Shown one piece after another: positions 1-8,395 of a stretch of 48,485 bases of DNA. The stretch comes from Kiritimatiellota bacterium (GTDB lineage: Bacteria; Verrucomicrobiota; Lentisphaeria; Oligosphaerales; JAADHN01). The stretch is from NCBI GenBank assembly GCA_013151865.1, contig JAADHN010000138.1:1-48485 (forward strand). Reading direction: 5' to 3'. The translations under genes and the position numbers were made by a program. Under the pieces are notes generated by a model that worked only from the letters and a program-made list of their open reading frames with translations, made no database searches and was not told where the DNA came from. Positions within the stretch are counted from its first letter, which is position 1. Each line of letters starts with the position of its first letter.

Positions 1-6
1 GGTGGC

Positions 7-70
7 TCGGCCGGGCCCCGGCCGAAGTTGCATTGGGCACTGCATCGCACTGCGGGGCGGGCCGCCCCGC
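7..70. other. Two GC-rich stem-loops downstream of the glycyl-radical enzyme gene
   Basis: Two perfect inverted repeats lie just past the stop of the minus-strand gene that ends at 86. One pairs 7-14 with 18-25 (8 bp, 3-nt loop). The other pairs 52-58 with 64-70 (7 bp, loop GGGCC). Neither is followed by a T-run, so a classical intrinsic terminator is not supported. They may stabilise the 3' end of the transcript, or may simply reflect GC-rich sequence. Confidence 0.3.
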
Positions 71-85
71 GCCGAGTCGCGGGCA

Positions 86-2350
86 TTATCCGGCGTGGCG
101 AACTCGTTCGATGATCTCCATTTGGAGCGCGCGATTCAAATGGATAAAACGAGCCGAAAAGCCGCCGACCCGGACGATCAGATTGGGATACTCTTCGGGA
201 CGGTCCAGGGCCTTTTTCAGATCGGCGACATCCGTGGTGTTGCCTTGGAAAATCTGCCCCTTTTTCCGGAGGAAAGCGGCGACGACCCCCTTGAGTATGG
301 AGAGATTGACCCAGGCGGGATCCAAGTCCCACATGGTGGATGCCCCGCCGCTGACGCAGGCGGCGTCCAGAGCCGTGCAGGAATTGATGGCCGCGGTCAG
401 TCCCTGCCGCATGCCGAAGGCTTGGGGTGTGAGGCCGTGTCCGATGGGCCGACGGGCACGCCGGCCATCGGCCGAAGCGCCCAGGGTCGCGCCGATTTCG
501 GGGGCCCAGACAAAAGTGAAGACGATGGGTTTGACCGGGCGGCCGTGGCGATTTCGATAGCGGTGGAAAATGTCGCAAACGGAACGCAGCAGCCGATTCA
601 TCATTCGATCCGCAGGCTCATGGCCGGCCCCATACTTGGGAACCGCCAGCAACCGACGATGGAGCACTTCATGCCCCGCAAAGTCGTCTTTGAGAGCTTG
701 GAGCAGTTCTCGGGGCGTGCAGAACTTCTCATCGAACACCGCGGTTTTGAGGGCATACAGCGTATCGGCGGCATTTTGAATGCCCAGGGGCGTACCGCCG
801 TAGTCGCTGTAACGGGCGCCTCCGTCCTGCTGCTCGCGCCCTTTGATCAGGCAATCATCGATCATGGAGGAGAGCAGGTACGCAGGCCGATTGCGGGCCC
901 ATTCTTCGCTGTAGATGTCCAGCGACCGGAATTTGGCGGTAAGGATGCGTTCCATTTGGACCAAGAAGGCTTGGTAAAGCTGCTCAAAGGAATGGAAGTC
1001 CGGCAAGGCGGTGGTGAGATCCAGGCGTCGTTGCCCGGTGAGCAGGTCTTCGCCGCCGGTGACGACCAGTTCGAGGACTTTGGGGACGTTGAAGGTGAAG
1101 GAGAAAAGGAGATCGGAATTCATGCCGTGCGGGTTGATTTCCATGCAGCCGCCGCAGATATACATGGCAGCATCGGAGGCGGGCATCCTGCCGTCTTTCG
1201 TCATGGCGGCGACAATGGCGTCGTCATTGAGAATCTGGGCGCGGTTTCCGCCTTCGAGCAGGTACTCGACACTGCGGTTGAACCAAGCGACGGGATTGAC
1301 GTTGCTGAGACGGGTGTACACGGCGGGATGGGTGATCTGCAACGCTTCAAAAACGTCGAGCATCATGTAGCTGAGGGGGTTGACGGCGTCGGTCCCATCC
1401 GGTCGGATGCCGCCCACGACGATCGTGTTGACATGCCCATCGGAAAAGTGGACGCGTTCGTCGATCTTGATAAAAAGTTCGGCGAGCAACTCGGCAGCGT
1501 CCTGATAGGTGAGGCGGCCGCGCCGGAACTCCGTTTCGAGGTACGGCCAGAGAAAGTAGTCCAGTCTTCCGGGACTATTGCCTCCGTACGGGTTTTCGTA
1601 CATGACGCAGAGCCACTGGAAATAGAAGCTCTGCAGGGCTTCGTGGAAGTTTCGCGCCGGGCGGGCAGGCACGCGCCGCATGATGGCGATGTTTCGTTCA
1701 AGGAGTTCCCGCTGGATCGGGTCCGTTTCTTCGGCGAGCATGGTTTTGAGTCGGTCGACGTGTCGGCGGTTCCACTCGAGCATGGCTTCGAGGCAGACAA
1801 TTACGTTGCCGCAATACTGCCTGGCAAGGGGATCGGCCGTGCTTTCGGCGCTTTCCCGATGTCGCCGGATGAGCCCGCCGACGCCTTCGGCGAGGATGAG
1901 CCGATAATTCCAGGCGACATGTCCCGGTGGGACCCCCTCGGTCAGGAGTGCCGTGCGTTGTTCGGGAGGCAGGTGACGCCCGAAGATCTCGGGGTAATCC
2001 GGAACCTCGGCGAAGGACCGCTCATGGGCCCTTGCCGAGGCGGCGTAATCACGCCAAACGGCGTCGCTGTCGGAAGCGCCGGGGTCCCAGCCGCCATAGA
2101 AAACGCCGTTGATCCGTTCGCCGGGAAAGACCAGAACGGGTTCGTTTGCCAAAGCGTAGGCCAGGGCGCGGGCATGGCGTTCCCGGGTCGGCAAGTCGCG
2201 ATAGAGCTGAAAGAACGCTTTCGTACGGTTCTGCCGATGCCTCAGCGGGGCAGGTTCGCGGGCACGAGCGGCCGCGGCGTCCCGAATACGCTCGATGCGG
2301 TCGGTCAGGCGGAAACGTTCGACTGGTGCATTCGTCATGGGAACCGTCAT
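86..2350 (-). CDS. Glycyl-radical enzyme of the pyruvate formate-lyase family (dehydratase/lyase-like)
   Basis: This 754-residue cytoplasmic protein has both hallmarks of glycyl-radical enzymes. The thiyl/acid-base motif C-G-G-C-M-E-I-N gives C402 and E404, and the C-terminal glycyl loop R-V-G-G-F-S-A-R-F has the radical glycine at about residue 730. The G-C-x-E arrangement is that of the diol-dehydratase, choline-lyase and sulfonate-lyase branch rather than pyruvate formate-lyase itself, which has adjacent cysteines. The loop has Phe where Tyr is usual. Length is typical of the family. The reading frame extends further upstream, but ATG at 2350 (or 2338) begins the homologous part and is preceded by a weak GGGG ribosome site. 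No radical-SAM activase adjoins it. It diverges from a sugar catabolic cluster, so a fermentative diol or sugar-derived substrate is likely but unproven. Confidence 0.88.
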   Translation of the reverse strand: MTVPMTNAPVERFRLTDRIERIRDAAAARAREPAPLRHRQNRTKAFFQLYRDLPTRERHARALAYALANEPVLVFPGERINGVFYGGWDPGASDSDAVWRDYAASARAHERSFAEVPDYPEIFGRHLPPEQRTALLTEGVPPGHVAWNYRLILAEGVGGLIRRHRESAESTADPLARQYCGNVIVCLEAMLEWNRRHVDRLKTMLAEETDPIQRELLERNIAIMRRVPARPARNFHEALQSFYFQWLCVMYENPYGGNSPGRLDYFLWPYLETEFRRGRLTYQDAAELLAELFIKIDERVHFSDGHVNTIVVGGIRPDGTDAVNPLSYMMLDVFEALQITHPAVYTRLSNVNPVAWFNRSVEYLLEGGNRAQILNDDAIVAAMTKDGRMPASDAAMYICGGCMEINPHGMNSDLLFSFTFNVPKVLELVVTGGEDLLTGQRRLDLTTALPDFHSFEQLYQAFLVQMERILTAKFRSLDIYSEEWARNRPAYLLSSMIDDCLIKGREQQDGGARYSDYGGTPLGIQNAADTLYALKTAVFDEKFCTPRELLQALKDDFAGHEVLHRRLLAVPKYGAGHEPADRMMNRLLRSVCDIFHRYRNRHGRPVKPIVFTFVWAPEIGATLGASADGRRARRPIGHGLTPQAFGMRQGLTAAINSCTALDAACVSGGASTMWDLDPAWVNLSILKGVVAAFLRKKGQIFQGNTTDVADLKKALDRPEEYPNLIVRVGGFSARFIHLNRALQMEIIERVRHAG

Positions 2351-2771
2351 GCTTGCCCCGCTGCTTTGCCGGTTATCCGGTCCCGCGGCTCCTCCGGAGG
2401 CCAAGCACCGACAACCTCTTGGGGTATATTGCGCCCTGGAGAATTCGCCCGCGGAGCGGAAACTCGGCACGCGTTTCGTGCAGATTCGCCGCAGGATTGA
2501 CACGGACCGGTGAAAAACGGCGACGAGCGGTGTCGGGCGGGAAAATAGTGCGGGACGGTCCCGGACGCAACCTATCCCGAACGATTCATAAAGCCGACGG
2601 TATTGCATCGATCCACATTGGGCGGAAACCGGTTGCAGACAATGCTGCGCCAGAACTCGATTCCCGGCGTTTGCGTCGGAAGAGCGACAATGCGCTTCAT
2701 CTCCCGGTCGAGGCGTGAATCGTTCAGGCTATTGGCTTCGTCCAAGAATGACCACGTTGGAAGGCACCGAC
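2351..2771. other. Divergent intergenic region with repeat copy 1
   Basis: This 421-bp spacer separates the glycyl-radical enzyme gene (minus) from the sugar-isomerase gene (plus). Its right part is the 147-bp repeat at 2579-2725. The rest shows no convincing gene. Both promoters must lie here, but I could not identify clear -35/-10 pairs. Confidence 0.6.
2579..2725 (+). repeat. 147-bp intergenic repeat, copy 1, with terminal inverted repeats
   Basis: This segment aligns without gaps to 17438-17584, with 22 mismatches in 147 positions by hand count (about 85% identity). It begins GAACGATTCA and ends TGAATCGTTC, a perfect 10-bp terminal inverted repeat. The pairing extends a few bases outward with mismatches. 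The best conserved core is 2644-2669, around GCGCCAGAACTCGATTCCCG. The copy ends 46 bp before the ATG at 2772. It could be a MITE-like element or a conserved leader/operator. Short peptides can be read from both strands but none has a convincing start. Confidence 0.85.
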
Positions 2772-3602
2772 ATGCATGTATGCAATTCCGGCCGGCCCCC
2801 CTGTATTCGTTTGGCGTGCCAGACAATCACCTGGGGTGAAGAACGGGTGCAGAAGCGGGAGGAATCGGTCCGGGCCGTGGCGGACGCCGGGTATGAAGGT
2901 GTGGAAATCGGCGCGCGGTTTCTGGATCTCGACGCAGCCGAGCCGTTCAGGGCGTTTCTCGACGCGTGCGGCATCCGACTCACGGCGCTGCATTGCGGCT
3001 GGAACCCGTTTCTCGACAGAGCGAAGAAAGCACCGCACGACGATCTCGATGCGCTACTGCGATTTGCGCAGACGACGGCCACGCCGTACCTGGTGATGAG
3101 CGGCAACGCGGCCCAACAGCGGGAAGACATCGCCGCAATGAAGGGGTTGAACGAGGTGGCGGCAGAATGTCGAAAGGCGGGCGTGACGCTCTGCTACCAC
3201 AATCACTGGTGGGAGATCGAGGACAACGCTCGCATCCTGCGCGAAATCCTCGACCGCACCGATCCGGAACTGGTGGCCGTCTGTCCGGACGTGGGGTGGA
3301 TTCGCAAGATCACCGCCGACGTCGTCGCGGTGCTGGAGTTGATGGCGCCGCGCATTCGCATGGTGCATTTCAAAGACTATACGGCCGCGGGCGTACCGCC
3401 CATGGACAACGAAACCGAGTTCGGCGAAGGCATCATGGATTTCCCGACCGTATTCGATTGGCTCGGTCGCCTGGCCCTGAACGAACTCTGGGTCGTGGCT
3501 GAACAATGGAAGTCGTCCGTTCGGCATCTTCCGCCCGGCGCCTCCATTCGACGGAACATCTCGTTTTTGCGCAAGGTCATGCGGAGAATGCATCACGGTT
3601 GA
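2772..3602 (+). CDS. Sugar phosphate isomerase/epimerase (xylose-isomerase-like TIM barrel)
   Basis: The 276-residue protein belongs to the IolE/IolI/hydroxypyruvate-isomerase-like superfamily of metal-dependent TIM barrels. Recognisable segments are C-Y-H-N-H-W-W-E in the middle, P-D-V-G-W, then R-M-V-H-F-K-D-Y, and a late acidic residue in F-G-E-G-I-M-D-F. Together these supply the Glu/Asp/His metal ligands of the family. The start at ATG 2772 is chosen because GGAAGG lies 7 nt upstream; a GTG at 2715 inside the repeat is less likely. It is the first gene of the plus-strand sugar cluster, 54 bp before the GH4 gene. The exact substrate cannot be read from sequence. Confidence 0.85.
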   Translation: MHVCNSGRPPCIRLACQTITWGEERVQKREESVRAVADAGYEGVEIGARFLDLDAAEPFRAFLDACGIRLTALHCGWNPFLDRAKKAPHDDLDALLRFAQTTATPYLVMSGNAAQQREDIAAMKGLNEVAAECRKAGVTLCYHNHWWEIEDNARILREILDRTDPELVAVCPDVGWIRKITADVVAVLELMAPRIRMVHFKDYTAAGVPPMDNETEFGEGIMDFPTVFDWLGRLALNELWVVAEQWKSSVRHLPPGASIRRNISFLRKVMRRMHHG

Positions 3603-3656
3603 AGCGCCCGGAACCGCCCATGGCCCTTTGGCGGCTGCGAGACAGGGAGAGGTCTC

Positions 3657-4985
3657 ATGCCTGAAAGAATCGTCTTGATCGGGGCCGGGAGCGCCGTGTT
3701 TACTTGCGGGTTGGTGGCTGACATCCTGGAGAAGAACTGGGAATGCGACTTGGCCCTGGTCGACATCGATCCGGGCGCCCTCCGCGTGGCAGAATGCCTG
3801 ACAGGCAAGATGATCGAAGCTCGGCAGGCGCCGGTGCGTTTGAGCGCCTCCACCGAGCGCCGCGATGTTCTTCCCGGCGCCGCCGCGGTCGTTTGCACGA
3901 TTGCCGTGGGCGGCCGCCGTGCTTGGGAAAAAGACGTCCGCATCCCCCGCAAGTACGGCGTATTCCAGCCTGTCGGCGACACGGTGGGGCCCGGCGGCAC
4001 GTCCCGGGCCCTGCGAATGATTCCGCCCATGGTCGCCATTGCGGAAGACGTGGTGGACTTGTGTCCCGAGGCGTTGTTTTTCAACTACAGCAATCCCATG
4101 ACCAGCGTGTGCAGGGCGGTGCGCAAGACCACCGGTGCGAACCTGGTCGGACTCTGTCACGGGGTCCCCCACGTGGCGACATACCTGGCACGTGCGGTCG
4201 AGGCAGAGCCGAAAAACGTGCGGCACACTGCCGTCGGGGTCAATCATTTGACTTGGTTCACGGAAATCCGGGTGCAGGGCCGCGACGCCATGCCGAAGCT
4301 CCGCGAGACCGCTCGCCGGTGTCGGGAAGCCGCACGGCCGGAGGACATTCCGGACTTCTACCGCGATGCACGGTTATCGTGGCAGCTCTTCGAACTGTTC
4401 GGCGCCTTTCCCGCAGTGCTCGACAGGCATGTTTGTGAATTCTTCCCGCACATGTTCTCCGCAGAAGGAGGGTTTTTCGGTCAAACACTCGGTGTCGACG
4501 TATTCAAGTTCGAAGACACCATCGCCCGAGGCGACGCCAAGTTTGCACGGATGACGGAGGACGCATTGAGCGCGAAGCCCTTGCCTCCATCCTATTTCAC
4601 TCGCTCCTCGGGCGAGCACGAACAAGTCATCGACATCATTCAAAGCATCCGGAACGATACCGGCACGGTCTATTCGGTCAACCTGCCCAACTGCGGCCAA
4701 GCCCCCAATTTGCCGGCAGGCAGCATCATCGAGGCGCCGGCCATGGCCACGGCGTCCGGAATGAAGCCGGTCGTGCAACGGCCGCTGTCGCCCGGACTGG
4801 CGGGCACGCTCGCGACACGGCTGCAGTGGGTCGAGACCGTGGTCGACGCCGCCTTGACCGGCGACCGGAAACTCGTGACCCAGGCCCTTTTTCTCGATGG
4901 CGCGTGCCGCACGATCCGGCAAGCGGAAGGCCTGGCGAGCGAACTGCTCGACAGCCACCGGGACCACCTTCCCCGATTCCGCTGA
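3657..4985 (+). CDS. Glycoside hydrolase family 4 (NAD- and metal-dependent) alpha-glycosidase
   Basis: The 442-residue protein starts with the dinucleotide-binding motif G-A-G-S (residues 9-12). It carries the GH4 signatures N143-Y-S-N-P-M, C167-H168 (metal-ligand Cys in G-L-C-H-G) and H197 in G-V-N-H-L-T-W. GH4 enzymes use NAD and Mn2+ to cleave alpha- or beta-glycosides, often phosphorylated, by transient oxidation at C3. No signal peptide is present, so it acts on imported sugars. GGGAGAGG precedes the ATG. Alpha-galactosidase, alpha-glucuronidase or phospho-glucosidase activity are all possible. The neighbours suggest intracellular processing of an oligosaccharide or sugar acid. Confidence 0.93.
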   Translation: MPERIVLIGAGSAVFTCGLVADILEKNWECDLALVDIDPGALRVAECLTGKMIEARQAPVRLSASTERRDVLPGAAAVVCTIAVGGRRAWEKDVRIPRKYGVFQPVGDTVGPGGTSRALRMIPPMVAIAEDVVDLCPEALFFNYSNPMTSVCRAVRKTTGANLVGLCHGVPHVATYLARAVEAEPKNVRHTAVGVNHLTWFTEIRVQGRDAMPKLRETARRCREAARPEDIPDFYRDARLSWQLFELFGAFPAVLDRHVCEFFPHMFSAEGGFFGQTLGVDVFKFEDTIARGDAKFARMTEDALSAKPLPPSYFTRSSGEHEQVIDIIQSIRNDTGTVYSVNLPNCGQAPNLPAGSIIEAPAMATASGMKPVVQRPLSPGLAGTLATRLQWVETVVDAALTGDRKLVTQALFLDGACRTIRQAEGLASELLDSHRDHLPRFR

Positions 4986-5177
4986 GTCTTCCCGTACCGG
5001 CGGCCGCTGTATGGGGCGCTCGACCGGGGCGCGGGCGTACCGAGTTGTGTTTTTCTGCGTCCACGGCGACGTCAATCCGGCAAGAACGGACGTCCCAAAC
5101 CGAATAATGCAGCGCAATCGGGGCATTGTGCTGCTGTGCCGTGCGCTGTTTCCAACGATCACGCCGTGGAGGCGTCA

Positions 5178-6257
5178 ATGGATGGTACCACATTCATTCT
5201 ATGGGTGTTTGGCGATGCCCACGTGGGGACCGACCTGAAACACGGCCGTGAAAGTCTGGCCTGCGCGCTGCGCACCTCCGAACAGGGGGGCGACCAAGGC
5301 GGTCCCGCCTTCGATTGGGATGCTGCGATCGATATCGGGGACATGTCGGGCGGGCAGAGCGTTCCGCAGGACCCCGAGGGCGAGGAAGTGGTCCGACAGT
5401 TCAGCGTCCTCGAGAAGCACTCGCGGGAAGCGATCTACAGTGTGTGCGGAAACCACGACAGGAGCGGCCTGAAGGAACCGCCGGCCTGGTGGTGGCGCAA
5501 ATGGGTGGATCCTCTGGGCGAGCATCCGGAGTTCTCCAGAGTCGATCCCGAAAAGCGGCCTTACCCGGTCGCCGGGACCTGGGAACGCTATTCCTTCCGG
5601 ATCGGTAATCTCTTGTTTCTGATGATGAGTGATATCAACGAGCCGACGCAGACCATCGGACGGGGCGATCTGGGCGGAAATCCCGCCGGTGTGGTGTCGG
5701 GCGAGACATTCCAGTGGTGGAAGTCGATGGTCGAACTCAACTCCGACTCGATCATCGTCTCGGTTCACCACTACATGCTCAAGAACACGACGGTCGCATC
5801 CGGGGAATGGGAGGGCATGAAGAAGGGCGGAAACGGGGAGTGGGAAAGCTTTTACCATGGTTACAAACCGGAGGGCGCCCCTCGAGGGGCGTCCTACCTG
5901 TACTTTGTGGACAGCAAGCCGGATGCCTGCGCCTTCGAAAACTACCTTTGCGACCATCCCGGGGCAGTGGATATATGGCTCGGCGGACACACACATGCTC
6001 ACCCGGACGACACGTGCGGCGGCAAGTCTCACGTTGAAACCAGATGGAATACTCATTTCATCAACGCGGCTTGCCTGAGTCGTTATCACGGAACGACCAA
6101 CGTTCCGAAGAGTCGAATCTTCATCTTCACCGAGGGCAGTCGCCGGGTACGAGTCCGGTGTTATATGCACACGGGCGAGTTCCTGCCCCAGGGGTGGTAT
6201 GACCGAGCCGAGCGGACCCTGGAACTGCGCCGGCCATTCCGCCGTCCGGCGGACTGA
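5178..6257 (+). CDS. Calcineurin-like metallophosphoesterase
   Basis: The 359-residue protein has the five metallophosphoesterase blocks: D13-x-H15, G54-D55, G91-N-H-D94, H197-H198 and G-G-H271-T-H273. These bind two metal ions for phosphate ester hydrolysis. No signal peptide is present. ATG 5178 is chosen because GGAGG sits 5 nt upstream; an in-frame ATG at 5136 has no comparable site. The gene lies 192 bp after the GH4 gene. It may remove phosphate from a sugar phosphate or a cyclic compound in the same pathway, but that is inference from neighbourhood. The region between residues 100 and 135 is Trp-rich and looks specific to this subfamily. Confidence 0.85.
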   Translation: MDGTTFILWVFGDAHVGTDLKHGRESLACALRTSEQGGDQGGPAFDWDAAIDIGDMSGGQSVPQDPEGEEVVRQFSVLEKHSREAIYSVCGNHDRSGLKEPPAWWWRKWVDPLGEHPEFSRVDPEKRPYPVAGTWERYSFRIGNLLFLMMSDINEPTQTIGRGDLGGNPAGVVSGETFQWWKSMVELNSDSIIVSVHHYMLKNTTVASGEWEGMKKGGNGEWESFYHGYKPEGAPRGASYLYFVDSKPDACAFENYLCDHPGAVDIWLGGHTHAHPDDTCGGKSHVETRWNTHFINAACLSRYHGTTNVPKSRIFIFTEGSRRVRVRCYMHTGEFLPQGWYDRAERTLELRRPFRRPAD

Positions 6258-6527
6258 GCCGGGAACGGGACCGTACGGGAGGGGGGGGAGCGATCCGGGC
6301 CTGTCTGTCCCGAGCGTGCGCGGCGCCCTTTTTCCCGACAAGGCCACTCGGTCGCTCCGATCCGCCGGCGCTATCCTGTGCCCGCACGCCTCACCGGCGC
6401 GATTCTGCTGGAAAACGTCAAGTCCGACGCCATATTGGGCCCCGGTCTCCGTTCCCCGCCCCGGGTCGTCCCATCGCACCCGGGACCGCACACCGGTCCG
6501 GTCCTCACGGGAAGGTCCCCGCGAATT

Positions 6528-7301
6528 ATGCGTATCATCGACGCTCACAATCACCTTCTGGACGAGCCCGGCTTCCTCGCCGGCCTGCTCCGCACCATGG
6601 ACGAACTGGAAATCGAGAAGACCTGTGTGAGCGGTCTCGGGCCGCTTTTCGGCATGAAAGACAACGCCGCGGTCCGGGCGGCATTCGAGGCCCACCCGGA
6701 CCGCATTGTCGGCGCAGTGTTCATCCGGCCGGGAGTGGACGGTCCCGAGGCGGTCCGCCGGGGTTTCGAGGCGGGCTTTCGCATGGTGAAGGTTACGGTC
6801 CCCCGGGGCCCGTACGACGATCCCGCCTTTCTCCCGATCTGGGCACGGGCCCTCGAGTACGATATGCCGGTCCTGTTCCACACCGGCACCGTCGCGCCCA
6901 TGGCCCAGGGACGGGGCGAGCGGATATCCTCATGGGCCATGCACCCCATGCGCATCGAGCCCATCACCCGCGAATTCCCGGCACTGAAAGTCCTCATCGC
7001 CCACCTCGGCGTTGTCTGGAACCATGACGCTGCGGACCTGGCCCGAATGCGTCCGAACGTGTACGTCGACCTGACCGGCGAACCCGACGGCTGGCGGGTC
7101 CGGGCCGACCGCGACGGCATGGACACGTGGCTGTGGTGGCCGGGCGCCTTTCGACGGGTCGTGTTCGGCACGGACGTGCATTACACGAAAATGAAGACCA
7201 TCCTCGATCAGGACCTGGCCCGCATGGACCGACTCGGGGTCGGCCCCGAAACCCGGGAACGCGTCCTGGGGGGGAACATCGCCGAGATGCTGGGGATTTG
7301 A
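6528..7301 (+). CDS. Amidohydrolase (TIM-barrel metal-dependent hydrolase, family 2)
   Basis: The 257-residue protein begins with the metal-binding motif D5-A-H7-N-H9. It continues with strand-end His in V-L-F-H-T-G-T and L-I-A-H-L-G, and the late Asp of V-F-G-T-D-V-H, as in amidohydrolase family 2 proteins. This group includes sugar lactonases, decarboxylases and hydrolases, so a lactone or amide substrate is plausible. ATG 6528 is preferred because the H-x-H motif must lie at the extreme N-terminus; GGGAAGG lies 12 nt upstream. The 270-bp spacer before it has no recognisable gene and contains a G8 run. Confidence 0.83.
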   Translation: MRIIDAHNHLLDEPGFLAGLLRTMDELEIEKTCVSGLGPLFGMKDNAAVRAAFEAHPDRIVGAVFIRPGVDGPEAVRRGFEAGFRMVKVTVPRGPYDDPAFLPIWARALEYDMPVLFHTGTVAPMAQGRGERISSWAMHPMRIEPITREFPALKVLIAHLGVVWNHDAADLARMRPNVYVDLTGEPDGWRVRADRDGMDTWLWWPGAFRRVVFGTDVHYTKMKTILDQDLARMDRLGVGPETRERVLGGNIAEMLGI

Positions 7302-7351
7302 CTGGAACGCGAGCTTGGGGCACCTGACTCGCGGATTGGGAGATTACGGAA

Positions 7352-8212
7352 ATGCAGGACATTTATGCGCTTACGGTCGAGCAACTCCCGGCCGAACTCC
7401 GCAACCGAGTCACGGTTGTCGAGAACGTCGACGCTCTAAACCGGCGTATTGCCGCGGAATTCGCAAACCTCCTGGCCGAAAAACAGGCCCGAAACGAAAT
7501 GCTCACGGCCATTTGCCCGGTGGGACCGCTCGACTACCGGTACTTTGCCCGCGAAGTCGTCCGGCGCGGGCTGAGCTGCCGCGGACTCCGCACGATCAAC
7601 ATGGACGAATACCTCGATGACCGCGACCGCTTGATCCCGCTCGAGCACCCGCTCAGCTTCCGCCGGTTCATGGAAGAGACGTTTTTCTCGCAATTGCCGG
7701 ACGAGATCCGTCCCTTGCCCGAGAACATCGTTTTTCCCGATCCGAACGCCCCGGAAAAGGTGACCGAGCTGCTGGACGGCATCGGCGGGGCCGACATCTG
7801 CTGGGCCGGGTTCGGCATTACCGGGCACGTGGCTTTCAACGATCCGCCGAGCTTGACCGGCGAACCCGACGATCTCGTAAGCTTCCGGGACTGTCGCACG
7901 CGCAAGTTGACCATTTCCGGGCCGTCGATGGCGCAAATGGCCATGGGGGGCACCAACGGCAACATGGATATCATTCCCAAGCGCGCCATCTCGGTCGGAA
8001 TGCACGAGCTGCTCCAGGCGAAGCGGTTCCACCTGACGTTCATGCGCAACTGGCACGCCGGGCTGTGGCGTCGCGCCCTGCTCGGTCCGATCACACCGGA
8101 GTTCCCCGGATCTTTGCTGCAGGAGCACCCCGCCCTCACCGTTACCATGACGAAACTGGCCGCGGCCCCGCCGGTGCTCAACACGGCCCAAGCGACAGGT
8201 GAAGAGGCGTAA
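7352..8212 (+). CDS. NagB-like sugar-phosphate isomerase/deaminase with altered catalytic site
   Basis: The 286-residue protein is related to glucosamine-6-phosphate deaminase. It has N83-M-D-E-Y (catalytic D85, equivalent to E. coli D72) and G-F-G-I-T-G-H-V-A-F-N-D-P at 153-165. In E. coli NagB the second motif reads G-x-G-x-D-G-H-I-A-F-N-E-P. Here the Asp is T157, the ring-opening His is kept as H159, and the Glu is D164. The enzyme may therefore isomerise a different substrate or work without full deaminase chemistry. GGGAG stands about 9 nt before the ATG. It lies 50 bp after the amidohydrolase gene and 183 bp before the aldolase gene. Confidence 0.87.
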   Translation: MQDIYALTVEQLPAELRNRVTVVENVDALNRRIAAEFANLLAEKQARNEMLTAICPVGPLDYRYFAREVVRRGLSCRGLRTINMDEYLDDRDRLIPLEHPLSFRRFMEETFFSQLPDEIRPLPENIVFPDPNAPEKVTELLDGIGGADICWAGFGITGHVAFNDPPSLTGEPDDLVSFRDCRTRKLTISGPSMAQMAMGGTNGNMDIIPKRAISVGMHELLQAKRFHLTFMRNWHAGLWRRALLGPITPEFPGSLLQEHPALTVTMTKLAAAPPVLNTAQATGEEA

Positions 8213-8395
8213 CCTGCACGATGCACGCGTCTCGCCCGACTGTTGCCGGGGCAGGAAGCCGCAACCCTGGAGTCGGGCCGCTGTTCGACGCACGCATCTT
8301 GCACCGCGTTTCGGGGATGGGGTTCACGCGTTCTTCCGGCGAGCAAGGTACTCTGAGACCGCGATACAGCCGCAAGACAACGGAAAGGTCGCCAA

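Noticed and set aside
2-2500. An 832-residue open frame on the plus strand covering the glycyl-radical enzyme
   Set aside because: It is antisense to a gene with clear catalytic motifs, and has no recognisable domain. Long antisense frames are expected in GC-rich DNA.
2572-2699. A 42-codon minus-strand peptide frame inside repeat copy 1, with a similar frame in copy 2
   Set aside because: The copies differ at replacement positions as often as at silent ones, and the frame in copy 2 has a different end. There is no evidence of translation.
5199-6881. A 560-residue minus-strand frame over the phosphoesterase and amidohydrolase genes
   Set aside because: It lies opposite two genes with intact metal-binding motifs, spans their intergenic region, and shows no family features.
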